A stretch of DNA of 64,000 nt from Streptococcus suis (GTDB taxonomy: Bacteria > Bacillota > Bacilli > Lactobacillales > Streptococcaceae), in the NCBI RefSeq assembly GCF_002960445.1, contig NZ_POJD01000107.1, positions 27,942-91,941 on the forward strand, written 5' to 3'. Under the pieces are notes generated by a model, which searched no databases, was not told where the DNA came from, and saw nothing but the letters and a program-made list of their open reading frames with translations. Of the stretch, positions 10,595 through 20,657 are shown in pieces; the stretch's first letter is position 1; each line of letters opens with the position of its first letter. The translations under genes and the position numbers were made by a program.

Positions 10595-10623
10595 AGTCTA
10601 CCATGTTTACATACAATTGACAA
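10595..10623 (-). promoter_or_regulatory. Promoter of the MscS-like gene
   Basis: On the minus strand, TTGTCA, 17-bp spacer with TGG, then TAGACT; 35 bp before the gene start. Confidence 0.8.
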
Positions 10624-10789
10624 ATAAGTTGGTTTTTTTCTGTTCTGCATGCTATTCACTCCCTTTGGCTTGAAAAAGCTTCTTGTAAAGGGTAAAATAA
10701 AGTGTTAGAAAATACTTATTCTTGAAAAGGATAATCGGTCATTTGACAAGAGTTGATTGACTATGATAGAAAATGAAGGTAACTAGAAT

Positions 10790-12142
10790 ATGAAAGTGAC
10801 TGAAATTGTAAAAAATAAAAAAGTTTTGGTGCTCGGTTTGGCTAAGTCGGGCGAATCGGCAGCTCGCCTATTGGATACCTTAGGGGCTATTGTAACAGTA
10901 AATGACGGTAAGCCATTTGAAGAAAATCCGACAGCTCAAGGACTTCTTGAGGAAGGAATTCGTGTGGTTTGTGGTAGCCATCCGCTGGAGTTGTTGGATG
11001 AGGATTTTGCTCTTATGGTTAAGAACCCAGGTATCCGCTATGATAATCCGATGGTTGAAAAAGCCCTTGAAAAAGGTATACCGGTCTGGACGGAAGTTGA
11101 ATTGGCCTACCTGATTTCAGATGCTCCGATTATCGGAATTACAGGGTCAAATGGGAAGACAACAACCACAACCATGATTGCGGAAGCTCTAAATGCAGGA
11201 AATAAGTCTGCAAAATTATGTGGGAATATTGGCTATCCAGCCTCTTCTGTCGCGCAAACAGCGACCAATGATGATACTCTAGTAATGGAGTTGTCCTCTT
11301 TCCAATTGATGGGAACAGAGGCTTTCCATCCAAATGTAGCAGTTATTACTAATTTGAGTGCCAACCATATTGACTATCATGGAACCTATGAAGAGTATGT
11401 GGCAGCCAAATGGATGCTTCAACGCCAGATGACTGAAGAAGATACGATTGTTCTGAACTTCAATCAAGAAGAAGCCAAGGATTTGGCTCAAAAAACCAAG
11501 GCTAAAGTTCTTCCGTTTTCAACCAAAGAAGTGGTGGATGGTGCCTATTTACAAGATGGCAAACTCTATTTCAAGGGTGAGTTCATCATGGATGCAGACC
11601 AAATTGGTGTTCCAGGAACTCATAATATTGAGAATGCCTTGGCAACGATTGCTGTTGCTAAGTTGTGGGGAGTTGATAACCAATCTATTCAAGAAAGCTT
11701 GTCTGCCTTTGGTGGAGTGAAACACCGCTTGCAGTTGGTTGGTAAAATCAAGGGAGTGACCTTCTATAACGATAGTAAATCGACCAATATCCTAGCAACT
11801 CAAAAAGCCTTGTCAGGTTTTGATAATAGCAAGGTAATCTTGATTGCTGGTGGTTTGGATAGAGGCAATGAATTTGATGACTTGGTTCCAGATTTGCTTG
11901 GTTTGAAGAAAATGGTTATTCTGGGTCAATCAGCTCCGCGGGTTCAGCGAGCAGCAGACAAGGCTGGAGTACCAACTCTTGCTGCAAAGGATATTGCGGA
12001 CGCAACTCGGAAGGCCTTCGAAGCAGCAGAAGAAGGGGATGTTGTGCTCTTAAGTCCTGCCAATGCAAGTTGGGATATGTATCCAAACTTTGAAGTGCGT
12101 GGAGATGTTTTCTTGCAGACCTACGAGGAGTTATGTAACTAA
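10790..12142 (+). CDS. murD: UDP-N-acetylmuramoyl-L-alanine:D-glutamate ligase
   Basis: Adds D-glutamate to UDP-MurNAc-L-Ala in cytoplasmic peptidoglycan precursor synthesis. 450 residues. N-terminal Rossmann-like UDP-binding domain, then the ATP loop [12 protein letters not shown] near residue 115, the central catalytic domain ([14 protein letters not shown]) and the C-terminal domain with YNDSKSTN and [11 protein letters not shown]. First gene of the murD-murG-divIB cluster; its stop overlaps the murG start (TAATG), which predicts translational coupling. Confidence 0.98.
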   Translation: MKVTEIVKNKKVLVLGLAKSGESAARLLDTLGAIVTVNDGKPFEENPTAQGLLEEGIRVVCGSHPLELLDEDFALMVKNPGIRYDNPMVEKALEKGIPVWTEVELAYLISDAPIIGITGSNGKTTTTTMIAEALNAGNKSAKLCGNIGYPASSVAQTATNDDTLVMELSSFQLMGTEAFHPNVAVITNLSANHIDYHGTYEEYVAAKWMLQRQMTEEDTIVLNFNQEEAKDLAQKTKAKVLPFSTKEVVDGAYLQDGKLYFKGEFIMDADQIGVPGTHNIENALATIAVAKLWGVDNQSIQESLSAFGGVKHRLQLVGKIKGVTFYNDSKSTNILATQKALSGFDNSKVILIAGGLDRGNEFDDLVPDLLGLKKMVILGQSAPRVQRAADKAGVPTLAAKDIADATRKAFEAAEEGDVVLLSPANASWDMYPNFEVRGDVFLQTYEELCN

Positions 12143-13206
12143 TGAAAAAAATTGTTTTTACAGGTGGAGGTACTGTGGGTCACGTGACCCTCAACCTTCT
12201 CTTGATTCCCCGTTTTATTGAAGATGGCTGGGAAGTTCACTATATAGGTGATGGAAATGGAATTGAGCATGAGCAGATTGTAAAATCAGGCTTAGATGTA
12301 CGCTTTCATTCGATTGCTACAGGAAAATTACGCCGCTATTTTTCTTTCCAGAATATGCTGGATGTATTTAAGGTTGGTTTTGGGGTCCTACAATCGCTTG
12401 CTATTATTGCAAAAATTAGACCCCAGGCCCTGTTCTCAAAAGGTGGTTTTGTATCAGTTCCGCCGGTCATTGCTTCTAAACTTCTAGGGGTACCTGTTTT
12501 TATCCATGAGTCTGATTTGTCCATGGGTCTGGCCAATAAAATTGCCTACAAATTTGCAACAACTATGTATAGTACCTTCGAACAGCCTGCAGGTCTGACC
12601 AAGGTCAAACACGTTGGGGCTGTTACCAAGGTAGGGCAAAGCAATGATAAAGTTACACCAATCCAGTTGCCAGAAATCCTTAGTCATTTTGACAAGTCCT
12701 TACCTACTCTCTTATTTGTAGGTGGTTCAGGAGGTGCCAAGGTATTTAATGATTTGATTAGTCAGAATAGCCTAGCTCTAACAGAACGGTTCAATATTAT
12801 CAACTTGACAGGGGATAGTAGCCTTAACCGATTAGATAGAAACCTATATAGAGTTGACTATGTAACAGAACTATACCAGCCCTTGATGGATTTGGCGGAT
12901 GTGGTTATTACGCGAGGAGGCTCCAATACCTTGTTTGAGTTGATTGCCATGCAACAACTTCACTTGATTGTGCCCCTGGGACGTCAAGCTAGTCGAGGGG
13001 ATCAGATAGAAAACGCTCTCTATGCGGAGAAAAAAGGGTATTCCAAACAAATTGATGAAAGTCAATTGACCTTGGAAAATCTACTAGCCGAAGTTGAAAA
13101 TTTATTGGAAAACAAGGAATTTTACAAAAATAATATGGCTAACTCTAAAGAAATCCAATCTGTAGATAGTTTTTACAATTTATTGCGGGATGATATGGGG
13201 AGGTAG
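12142..13206 (+). CDS. murG: Undecaprenyl-PP-MurNAc-pentapeptide GlcNAc transferase
   Basis: GT28-family glycosyltransferase that makes lipid II from lipid I at the inner membrane face. 354 residues. Gly-rich loop [10 protein letters not shown] at residues 5-14, second Gly-rich [13 protein letters not shown] in the middle, and C-terminal [12 protein letters not shown] donor-binding motif. Gram-positive MurG of streptococci has this shorter length. Start overlaps murD stop by one base; divIB follows after 5 bp. Confidence 0.98.
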   Translation: MKKIVFTGGGTVGHVTLNLLLIPRFIEDGWEVHYIGDGNGIEHEQIVKSGLDVRFHSIATGKLRRYFSFQNMLDVFKVGFGVLQSLAIIAKIRPQALFSKGGFVSVPPVIASKLLGVPVFIHESDLSMGLANKIAYKFATTMYSTFEQPAGLTKVKHVGAVTKVGQSNDKVTPIQLPEILSHFDKSLPTLLFVGGSGGAKVFNDLISQNSLALTERFNIINLTGDSSLNRLDRNLYRVDYVTELYQPLMDLADVVITRGGSNTLFELIAMQQLHLIVPLGRQASRGDQIENALYAEKKGYSKQIDESQLTLENLLAEVENLLENKEFYKNNMANSKEIQSVDSFYNLLRDDMGR

Positions 13207-13211
13207 GTGCA

Positions 13212-14186
13212 ATGACACAAAAAAATGATAAAGAACCTACTAGCCAAGAACAACCCGACTTAGAAGTTCCTTCTATGGAAGCCTCTAAGGAAGAAAAAAG
13301 TGCTTTTTTTGAACAGTGGAAGGCCAAGCATCAAGCCTATTTAGCAAGTAAGGTGAAAGCGGATAATAGTGAGGAAGTTCCTTCAATGGTTCAAGAGAAG
13401 AAAAAGCTTTTTCAGGGGATTAAGAAGCCTGGCAAGCTTAGCTCTGTTCCTAAGAATAAGTTGGAAGGAAAGAAGATTAAGCAAGTAGAAATACCTAAAA
13501 AAGTAATTTGGAAATCTGTCCCTATTTTAGTGGTCAGTTTATTACTTGCGGCCCTTTCTCTCTACTTCATTTCCCCAACTAGTAAGGCGAAAGACATTGT
13601 TGTCAAAGGTCAGGATAAGCTGACAGCAGAACAGGTCATCAAATATAGTTTGATTTCGGATAAAGACTATGTTGTGACCACTCTATTGAATGCACCAGCT
13701 TACGCTGAGAATGTGAAAAAAAATAATCCATCTGTGGAAACTTCGGAGATTAGCTATCAGTTTCCAAACCAGTTCACTATCCGCATCAAAGAATACGCTA
13801 TCATTGGCTATATTCAGCAGAACAATCAGCTTTACCCTGTTTTATCTAGTGGTAATATAGGTACTGAGGTTGTAGCAGTAGATACCTTGCCGGAAACCTA
13901 TACGACCATTCAATTATCAGATAAAAATCAGGTAAAACAATTAGCCATTGCCCTTGGAGAGATTGAACCGACGATTAGGGAGAAAATCCAGACTGTAAGT
14001 TTAACTCCAAGTCAGGTAACAGCTGATTTATTGACATTCAATATGACAGATGGAAATACAGTTTTGGTGCCCCTTAGTGAACTGACCGAAAAACTTGTTT
14101 ATTATACAAAAATTGCGGCAGAAGCAGAGGGACCAATAACAATTGATATGGAAGTTGGTATCTATCGCTATTCAAGTGAAATTTGA
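13212..14186 (+). CDS. divIB: Cell division protein DivIB/FtsQ
   Basis: Bitopic divisome protein that links FtsL/DivIC to septal wall synthesis. 324 residues: a long charged cytoplasmic tail (about 1-98) rich in Lys and Glu, one transmembrane helix (about 100-118), then an extracellular POTRA domain starting at KAKDIVVKG and the beta domain. The long cytoplasmic tail is typical of streptococcal DivIB. Ends the mur part of the cluster; a new promoter precedes ftsA. Confidence 0.93.
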   Translation: MTQKNDKEPTSQEQPDLEVPSMEASKEEKSAFFEQWKAKHQAYLASKVKADNSEEVPSMVQEKKKLFQGIKKPGKLSSVPKNKLEGKKIKQVEIPKKVIWKSVPILVVSLLLAALSLYFISPTSKAKDIVVKGQDKLTAEQVIKYSLISDKDYVVTTLLNAPAYAENVKKNNPSVETSEISYQFPNQFTIRIKEYAIIGYIQQNNQLYPVLSSGNIGTEVVAVDTLPETYTTIQLSDKNQVKQLAIALGEIEPTIREKIQTVSLTPSQVTADLLTFNMTDGNTVLVPLSELTEKLVYYTKIAAEAEGPITIDMEVGIYRYSSEI

Positions 14187-14247
14187 TAGTTGGGTAAAGA
14201 AAAAATTATAAAATAATCCTTTATTATCCCCAAATTCGAATAGAATA

Positions 14248-14256
14248 TGGTATAAT
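14248..14256 (+). promoter_or_regulatory. Extended -10 promoter of ftsA-ftsZ
   Basis: TGGTATAAT, 75 bp before ftsA; no convincing -35. Confidence 0.65.
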
Positions 14257-14331
14257 GAAAGATGACTAATTATACTATTTTTTAAAATGGAAGATGATTT
14301 GTTAAAGTGGAAGTAAGAGAGGACTGATAGA

Positions 14332-15708
14332 ATGGCTAGAAACGGCTTTTTTACGGGATTAGATATTGGAACAAGCTCCGTTAAAGTCTTGGTTGCAGAA
14401 TATAATGAAAATGAAATGAACGTAATTGGTGTCAGCAATGTGAAAAGTGCTGGTGTCAAGGATGGGATTATTGTCAATATTGAGGTTGCTGCAGGTGCAA
14501 TAAAGAAGGCTATCGAACAAGCCGAAGAGAAGGCGGGAGTCCGAATCGACAGAGTAAATGTTGGTTTGCCAGCAAATCTTCTACAAATTGAACCGACTCA
14601 AGGCATGATTCCTGTAACAACAGATTCACAAGAAATTACAGATGTGGATGTAGAGAATGTTGTGAAGTCGGCATTGACAAAGAGCATGACACCAGAACGT
14701 GAAGTGATTTCGTTTATTCCAGAAGAATTCATAGTCGATGGTTTCCAAGGGATCAAGGATCCTCGTGGTATGATGGGTATTCGCTTGGAAATGCGCGGGA
14801 TGCTCTATACTGGACCTCGTACTATTCTTCACAATCTACGAAAAACAGTTGAACGTGCGGGTGTGCAGGTAGAAAACATTGTTATTTCTCCATTAGCTTT
14901 GACACGTTCAGTGTTAAATGAAGGAGAACGTGAATTCGGTGCCACTGTTATTGATCTCGGTGGAGGTCAGACAACAGTAGCCGTCATGCGTGGTCAAGAA
15001 TTACAGTACACCAACATCTACCAAGAAGGTGGAGATTACATTACAAATGATATTTCAAAAGTGTTGACCACTTCAAAAAGCATCGCTGAAAACTTGAAAT
15101 TTAATTACGGAATTGCTTTTCCTCAAGAATCTAGCGATAAGGAAAAGTTCACAGTTGAAGTGATTGGTGAAAATGCGCCAGTTGAGGTGACAGAACGTTA
15201 TCTATCAGAAGTGATTGCAGCTCGACTTCGTCAGATTTTTGAACGTGTAAAACAAGATTTAGAACGAACTCGCGCCTTAGACTTACCAGGAGGTATTGTT
15301 CTTGTAGGTGGCGGTGCTATTCTACCAGGTATTACCGAGTTGGCACAAGAAGTATTTGGAGTAAATACAAAACTCTTTGTTCCAAATCAGATTGGCATAC
15401 GTAATCCTTCGTTTGCTAGTGTTATCAGTTTTGTAGAGTATGTGGGAGAACTTGAAGAGGTTGCAGACATCGCTCAACGTGCTGTAAATGGTGAGACAAT
15501 ATTAAGACATAAGCCTGTAGATATTCCTATAGCACGTCCACGTATTAGTCAACCCATTCAGAAGGAGATTGTGAATGAGCTGAACGTGGTAGAACATGAA
15601 GAACCAGTAATTCCTGCCTACAGTAATGAGGTAGAAGAGAGTCGTCCAGCGACCAAAGGAAACCTAACAGATCGTATCCGTGGTTTGTTTGGCAGTATGT
15701 TTGAATAA
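14332..15708 (+). CDS. ftsA: Cell division protein FtsA
   Basis: Actin-like ATPase that anchors FtsZ to the membrane and recruits the divisome. 458 residues. Phosphate-1 motif GLDIGTSSVKV near the N-terminus, phosphate-2 VIDLGGGQTTVAV near 205, adenosine motif VLVGGGAILPG near 325. The C-terminal amphipathic membrane-targeting helix (RIRGLFGSMFE) is intact after a disordered linker. Upstream of ftsZ with a 25-bp gap containing AGAAAAGGTG. Confidence 0.97.
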   Translation: MARNGFFTGLDIGTSSVKVLVAEYNENEMNVIGVSNVKSAGVKDGIIVNIEVAAGAIKKAIEQAEEKAGVRIDRVNVGLPANLLQIEPTQGMIPVTTDSQEITDVDVENVVKSALTKSMTPEREVISFIPEEFIVDGFQGIKDPRGMMGIRLEMRGMLYTGPRTILHNLRKTVERAGVQVENIVISPLALTRSVLNEGEREFGATVIDLGGGQTTVAVMRGQELQYTNIYQEGGDYITNDISKVLTTSKSIAENLKFNYGIAFPQESSDKEKFTVEVIGENAPVEVTERYLSEVIAARLRQIFERVKQDLERTRALDLPGGIVLVGGGAILPGITELAQEVFGVNTKLFVPNQIGIRNPSFASVISFVEYVGELEEVADIAQRAVNGETILRHKPVDIPIARPRISQPIQKEIVNELNVVEHEEPVIPAYSNEVEESRPATKGNLTDRIRGLFGSMFE

Positions 15709-15730
15709 GAGAATAGAAAAGGTGATATAA

Positions 15731-16969
<1,239 letters not shown>

Positions 16970-16970
16970 G

Positions 16971-17642
16971 ATGGATTTACAAAAGAATACGGATGCTGTC
17001 TTTATGGCTGTGGCTCAGGCAGCTGAAGAGGCAGGACGTCCAACTGAATCTGTGAATGTAATAGCTGTCACCAAATATGTTGACAGCTCTATTGCTAATA
17101 AGCTTGTGAAGACGGGGGTCACTCATATAGGCGAAAACCGAGTGGACCTGTTTTTAGATAAATATAATGCCTTGGCAGATCAAAATCTTACCTGGCATTT
17201 AATTGGAACACTGCAAAGACGCAAGGTTAAGGATATCATCAATTTTGTCGATTATTTTCATGCCTTGGATTCTGTAAAGTTAGCCAAAGAAATTGATAAA
17301 AGAGCTACTAGAAGAATTAAGTGTTTTCTGCAAGTGAATATATCTGGTGAAGAAAGTAAGCATGGATTTGACCTATCAGAGATTGATGAGGTCTTGTCTG
17401 AAATAGCTCAATTTAAAAACCTTGAGTTGGTGGGCTTGATGACAATGGCTCCTTTTGAGGCAGATGAATTGGAACTGCATTCCATTTTTTCTAAAATGAA
17501 GCAAGTTCAAGAAGAATTGTCAAATCGGCAGTTACCAGGAATGCCTTTTACAGAATTAAGTATGGGCATGAGTGGTGATTTTGAGATAGCCATTGAACAT
17601 GGGGCTACCTATGTGAGAATCGGCTCTGCGTTTTTTGAATAG
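16971..17642 (+). CDS. ylmE: YggS/YlmE-family PLP-binding protein
   Basis: PLP-homeostasis protein with an alanine-racemase-like TIM barrel and no known enzyme activity. Start MDLQKNTD at 16971 lies one base after the ftsZ stop and implies coupling; the frame is open 48 bp further upstream inside ftsZ. 223 residues. The PLP lysine lies in AVTKYV near residue 31, and GENRVDLF, HLIGTLQRRKV and the phosphate-binding LSMGMSGDFEIAIEHGAT motif are all present. Confidence 0.92.
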   Translation: MDLQKNTDAVFMAVAQAAEEAGRPTESVNVIAVTKYVDSSIANKLVKTGVTHIGENRVDLFLDKYNALADQNLTWHLIGTLQRRKVKDIINFVDYFHALDSVKLAKEIDKRATRRIKCFLQVNISGEESKHGFDLSEIDEVLSEIAQFKNLELVGLMTMAPFEADELELHSIFSKMKQVQEELSNRQLPGMPFTELSMGMSGDFEIAIEHGATYVRIGSAFFE

Positions 17643-17661
17643 GTGAGGTAGGAAGAAAACC

Positions 17662-18216
17662 GTGGCACTAAAAGATACATTTAAAAATTTATTTAATTAT
17701 TTTGAGGTTGACGATGTAAATGAAGTAGCTGAGCAAGAGGAAGCATATTCCATGCCAAATGAACGTCCTAAGATGCGTGTTGCCAATACGACACAAACTG
17801 TTAGTGAGCATCAGCAAAAGCCTGAAACACGTAGAGAAACACGTTCAGACTATCAAGTTCAGCGATTAAGTGAAAAACAACAAGATTTAAAAAATACAGT
17901 TATTAGTGATATGGCTAGGACAACCATTGACATTAAGTTTCCAAAACGCTATGAGGATGCTCCAGAAATGGTCAATTTGCTGTTAGATAATGCAAGTATT
18001 TTGATCGATTTTCAGTATATGTCAGAGCAACAGGCTAGACGTTGTTTGGATTATTTAGATGGAGCACGCTCTGTTCTTTCTGGTAATTTGAAGAAGGTAT
18101 CAAATACCATGTGGCTATTGACTCCTGTAAATGTTACTGTACATATTGAAGAATTGCGTAATGCAAATAATGGTCAAGGGGCAGATTCGTCATTTGATTT
18201 TGATATGAAACGCTAA
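17662..18216 (+). CDS. sepF: Cell division protein SepF
   Basis: Forms rings that bundle FtsZ and acts as an alternative membrane anchor. 184 residues with GTG start (17662) behind GAGGTAGGAAG. N-terminal amphipathic helix ([12 protein letters not shown]) for membrane binding, an Arg/Gln-rich linker, then the C-terminal SepF/DUF552 domain with [12 protein letters not shown] and [13 protein letters not shown]. Fourth gene of the ftsA operon, 4 bp before ylmG. Confidence 0.95.
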   Translation: MALKDTFKNLFNYFEVDDVNEVAEQEEAYSMPNERPKMRVANTTQTVSEHQQKPETRRETRSDYQVQRLSEKQQDLKNTVISDMARTTIDIKFPKRYEDAPEMVNLLLDNASILIDFQYMSEQQARRCLDYLDGARSVLSGNLKKVSNTMWLLTPVNVTVHIEELRNANNGQGADSSFDFDMKR

Positions 18217-18220
18217 GAAT

Positions 18221-18484
18221 ATGCAATTTCTGATTTTAATCCTATTAAAATTTGTAGAGATTTATTCCTATCTCTTATTTGCCTACGCTTTATTGAGTTG
18301 GTTCCCTGCTCTATTCACAAGTCCCCTTGGTCGTTTCTTAGAAAGTCTAGTTAGTCCGCTCTTGAAACCCTTTCGGCGCTTGAACTTACAATTTATGGGC
18401 TTAGATTTGACAGTCCTGGTGGCCATGCTAGTCTTGAATATGGGAACGCGCCTATTGGTGCAACTCTTAGTTGGCCTGGTATAA
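18221..18484 (+). CDS. ylmG: YggT/YlmG family membrane protein
   Basis: An 87-residue protein with two membrane helices (about 3-27 and 64-85) around a basic amphipathic loop holding FLESLVSPLLKPFRRL, the YggT signature. Homologues affect septum placement and osmotic response. Sits between sepF and ylmH with gaps of 4 and 2 bp. Confidence 0.9.
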   Translation: MQFLILILLKFVEIYSYLLFAYALLSWFPALFTSPLGRFLESLVSPLLKPFRRLNLQFMGLDLTVLVAMLVLNMGTRLLVQLLVGLV

Positions 18485-18486
18485 AG

Positions 18487-19278
18487 ATGAAGAGTGAAAA
18501 GCATATTTTGGAACATTTTGCCCGAGAGGAGAGGGAATTTGTCGAGAAGGTGATGGATATGTGTCAGCAAGTTGAGGATACTTATTCCTATAGATTGACA
18601 AGTTTTCTAAATCCTAGGCAGGATGCTATTGCTCAGATGATTGCCAATTATTACCACTTACAAGCGTTTTCGACAAGGGATCTTGTCCCAACAGAGTATT
18701 CTCGTGTCATTCTTGCTCCTAGCTACTATGTCTTGGACAAAAAAGATTTTGATGTGATGGCCCTAGAACTTGTCTACTCTAGAAAGTTTCACAGTTTATC
18801 ACATTCACAGGTACTGGGAACTTTCTTGAATAAATTGGGTATTCGGAGAGAATACTTAGGTGATATTCTTAATAGAGAAGATGAGTTGCTCATTTTTTTG
18901 GATAAGAAGTTTGGAGAACTGGCAATTCAGACCATTGTTAAAATTGCAAGGGTTCCTGTTAAGCTGATGGAACGAGATTGGCAGTCTATGTCAATTAAAA
19001 TGAATGATGAGGTCCGCTTTAAGGAAGTATTGGTTTCCAGTATGCGATTGGACAAGTTAATTGCAGTAGCCTTCCATCTGTCACGAACCAAGGTAGATAA
19101 GTTGATTACAGCTGGTCATGTAAAATTGGATTATGTTCAGGTAGAACAAGCAGGTAGGCAGGTTGAGTTAGGACAATTGATTAGTCTTAGAAAGTACGGA
19201 AGAATTCGAGTAAGCGAACTTTTAGGTTTTTCTAAGCAAGGTAAAGTAAAATTAAAGTTAGAAATGATTAAAACATAG
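18487..19278 (+). CDS. ylmH: YlmH, S4-domain RNA-binding protein
   Basis: 263-residue cytoplasmic protein. C-terminal S4 domain begins near residue 180 (MRLDKLIAVAFHLSRTKVDKLI). Homologues bind stalled large ribosomal subunits as a quality-control factor. The N-terminal part resembles the YlmH/DUF-type ATPase-free domain. Cotranscribed with ylmG and divIVA. Confidence 0.92.
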   Translation: MKSEKHILEHFAREEREFVEKVMDMCQQVEDTYSYRLTSFLNPRQDAIAQMIANYYHLQAFSTRDLVPTEYSRVILAPSYYVLDKKDFDVMALELVYSRKFHSLSHSQVLGTFLNKLGIRREYLGDILNREDELLIFLDKKFGELAIQTIVKIARVPVKLMERDWQSMSIKMNDEVRFKEVLVSSMRLDKLIAVAFHLSRTKVDKLITAGHVKLDYVQVEQAGRQVELGQLISLRKYGRIRVSELLGFSKQGKVKLKLEMIKT

Positions 19279-19286
19279 GGGGAAAA

Positions 19287-19976
19287 ATGGCACTTACAGC
19301 ACTAGAATTAAAAGATAAAACTTTCGCAACCAAATTTAGAGGTTACGATGCGGATGAAGTGGATGACTTTTTAGATATTGTGACTCGTGATTATGAGGAT
19401 TTAACTCGTAAAAACCATGAACAAGAGGCAGAATTAAAGACTCTTCGTGAACGATTGGCATATTTTGATGAAATGAAGGAGTCCTTGAGCCAGTCTGTTC
19501 TCTTAGCACAAGATACAGCTGAGAAAGTAAAACATGCTGCAGAAGATCAAGCAGCAAATATTATTAAACAAGCAGATTATGATGCCGCTACTTTATTGCA
19601 CGAAGCAAAGGATAAGGCAAATGAGATCCTTCGTAATGCGACAGATAATGCAAAGAAAGTTGTAATTGAAACAGAGGAATTAAAGAATAAGACACGTATT
19701 TTCCATCAACGATTAAAATCAACAGTGGAAAGCCAGCTATCTTTGATAAATTCTCCAGAATGGGAAGAAATTCTCCGTCCAACAGCTACCTATATTCAAA
19801 CTAGCGATGATGCTTTCCGCGATGTCCTTCATAAGGCTTTAGATGAGGAAGTATCCATTGAAGAGGATAGCTTAGACTATACCCGTCAGCTAAGTCCAGA
19901 GGAAATTGCAGAATTAACTCGTCAGGCAGAAGCTTTTGATAAAGGGGAAACAGTTGAAGTTTCCGTGACAGAATAG
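19287..19976 (+). CDS. divIVA: Cell division initiation protein DivIVA
   Basis: Coiled-coil protein that senses curved membrane and localises to septum and poles. 229 residues. The N-terminal membrane-binding domain has LELKDKTFATKFRGYDADEV, then long coiled coils to about residue 160. The C-terminal acidic region (SPEEIAELTRQAEAF) resembles the streptococcal DivIVA tail. Preceded by AGGGGGAAAA. Last gene of the division operon; the ileS T-box leader begins just after it. Confidence 0.96.
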   Translation: MALTALELKDKTFATKFRGYDADEVDDFLDIVTRDYEDLTRKNHEQEAELKTLRERLAYFDEMKESLSQSVLLAQDTAEKVKHAAEDQAANIIKQADYDAATLLHEAKDKANEILRNATDNAKKVVIETEELKNKTRIFHQRLKSTVESQLSLINSPEWEEILRPTATYIQTSDDAFRDVLHKALDEEVSIEEDSLDYTRQLSPEEIAELTRQAEAFDKGETVEVSVTE

Positions 19977-19980
19977 TTTT

Positions 19981-20200
19981 CAGATACAAAGACAGTATTG
20001 CTAGAAATATATTCAGCGAGTAGGTGATGGTGGAAGACCTGCAATCCCTTTCTAGTCAAGGATCCCTTTGTCTGATCTTTCCTGAACAGTTAAGTAGGGA
20101 AAGACGTCGGTTCACGTTACGAACATAGAGGGATGGGGGAAACCCTATCTAAACTAAGGTGGTACCACGAACTTTCGTCCTTATTGGCGGGAGTTTTTTT
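19981..20200 (+). promoter_or_regulatory. T-box riboswitch (isoleucine), controls GNAT gene and ileS
   Basis: Canonical T-box core AAGGTGGTACCACG at 20156-20169. The base of stem I pairs CAGATACAAAG (19981-19991) with CTTTGTCTG (about 20067-20075). An ATC codon just before that 3' strand is the likely specifier for uncharged tRNA-Ile (inference). The terminator is CTTTCGTC/GGCGGGAG around TTATT, then seven T (about 20172-20200). Uncharged tRNA would stabilise the antiterminator and let ileS be expressed. Confidence 0.93.
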
Positions 20201-20207
20201 GTTTGTT

Positions 20208-20645
20208 ATGATCGGATTAGAATTAGTAAATAAGGATAATTTTGAAGAAGTCTTGCAAGTGCAGGTCTTAGAAGAGGACCAGCGTCGAGTTGCCTCGGTT
20301 GAATATTCTCTGGCTCAGGCTTGGCTCTATCGGGAGGAGGGACATCTGCTTCCTTATGCAGTCAAATCAGGAGAGAAAATCGTAGGTTTTGTATTGTTGT
20401 CTATACAAGAAGACAAGAGCTACTATGTGTGGCGTTTGTTAATAGACAGGCATTGTCAAAATAGAGGCTATGGTAAGGAAGTCATCCGGCAAGTGATTGG
20501 TCTGGCTAAGGAAGATCCAAGTTGCCACACAGTTACCATGAATTATGTAATCGGCAATCATAAAATGCGGTACATCTTAGAAAAATTTGGCTTCCAATCA
20601 GTTGGTATGATTGGACAAGAAATAAAAATGGAATTAACTTTTTAA
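20208..20645 (+). CDS. GNAT family N-acetyltransferase
   Basis: Probable acetyl-CoA-dependent acetyltransferase, 145 residues from ATG at 20208, the first start after the T-box terminator; the longer frame runs back into the riboswitch and is rejected. Acetyl-CoA loop RHCQNRGYGKEVIRQVI (Q/R-x-x-G-x-G/A pattern) near residue 85, and the typical FGFQSVGMIGQEIKM C-terminal strand. Resembles spermine/spermidine-type GNATs. No strong ribosome site precedes the ATG. It lies between the T-box and ileS, so isoleucine starvation should raise its expression too. Confidence 0.8.
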   Translation: MIGLELVNKDNFEEVLQVQVLEEDQRRVASVEYSLAQAWLYREEGHLLPYAVKSGEKIVGFVLLSIQEDKSYYVWRLLIDRHCQNRGYGKEVIRQVIGLAKEDPSCHTVTMNYVIGNHKMRYILEKFGFQSVGMIGQEIKMELTF

Positions 20646-20657
20646 AAAGGAGATAAA

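Noticed and set aside
20133..20207. Longer GNAT start inside the T-box
   Set aside because: This segment is the antiterminator and terminator of the riboswitch.
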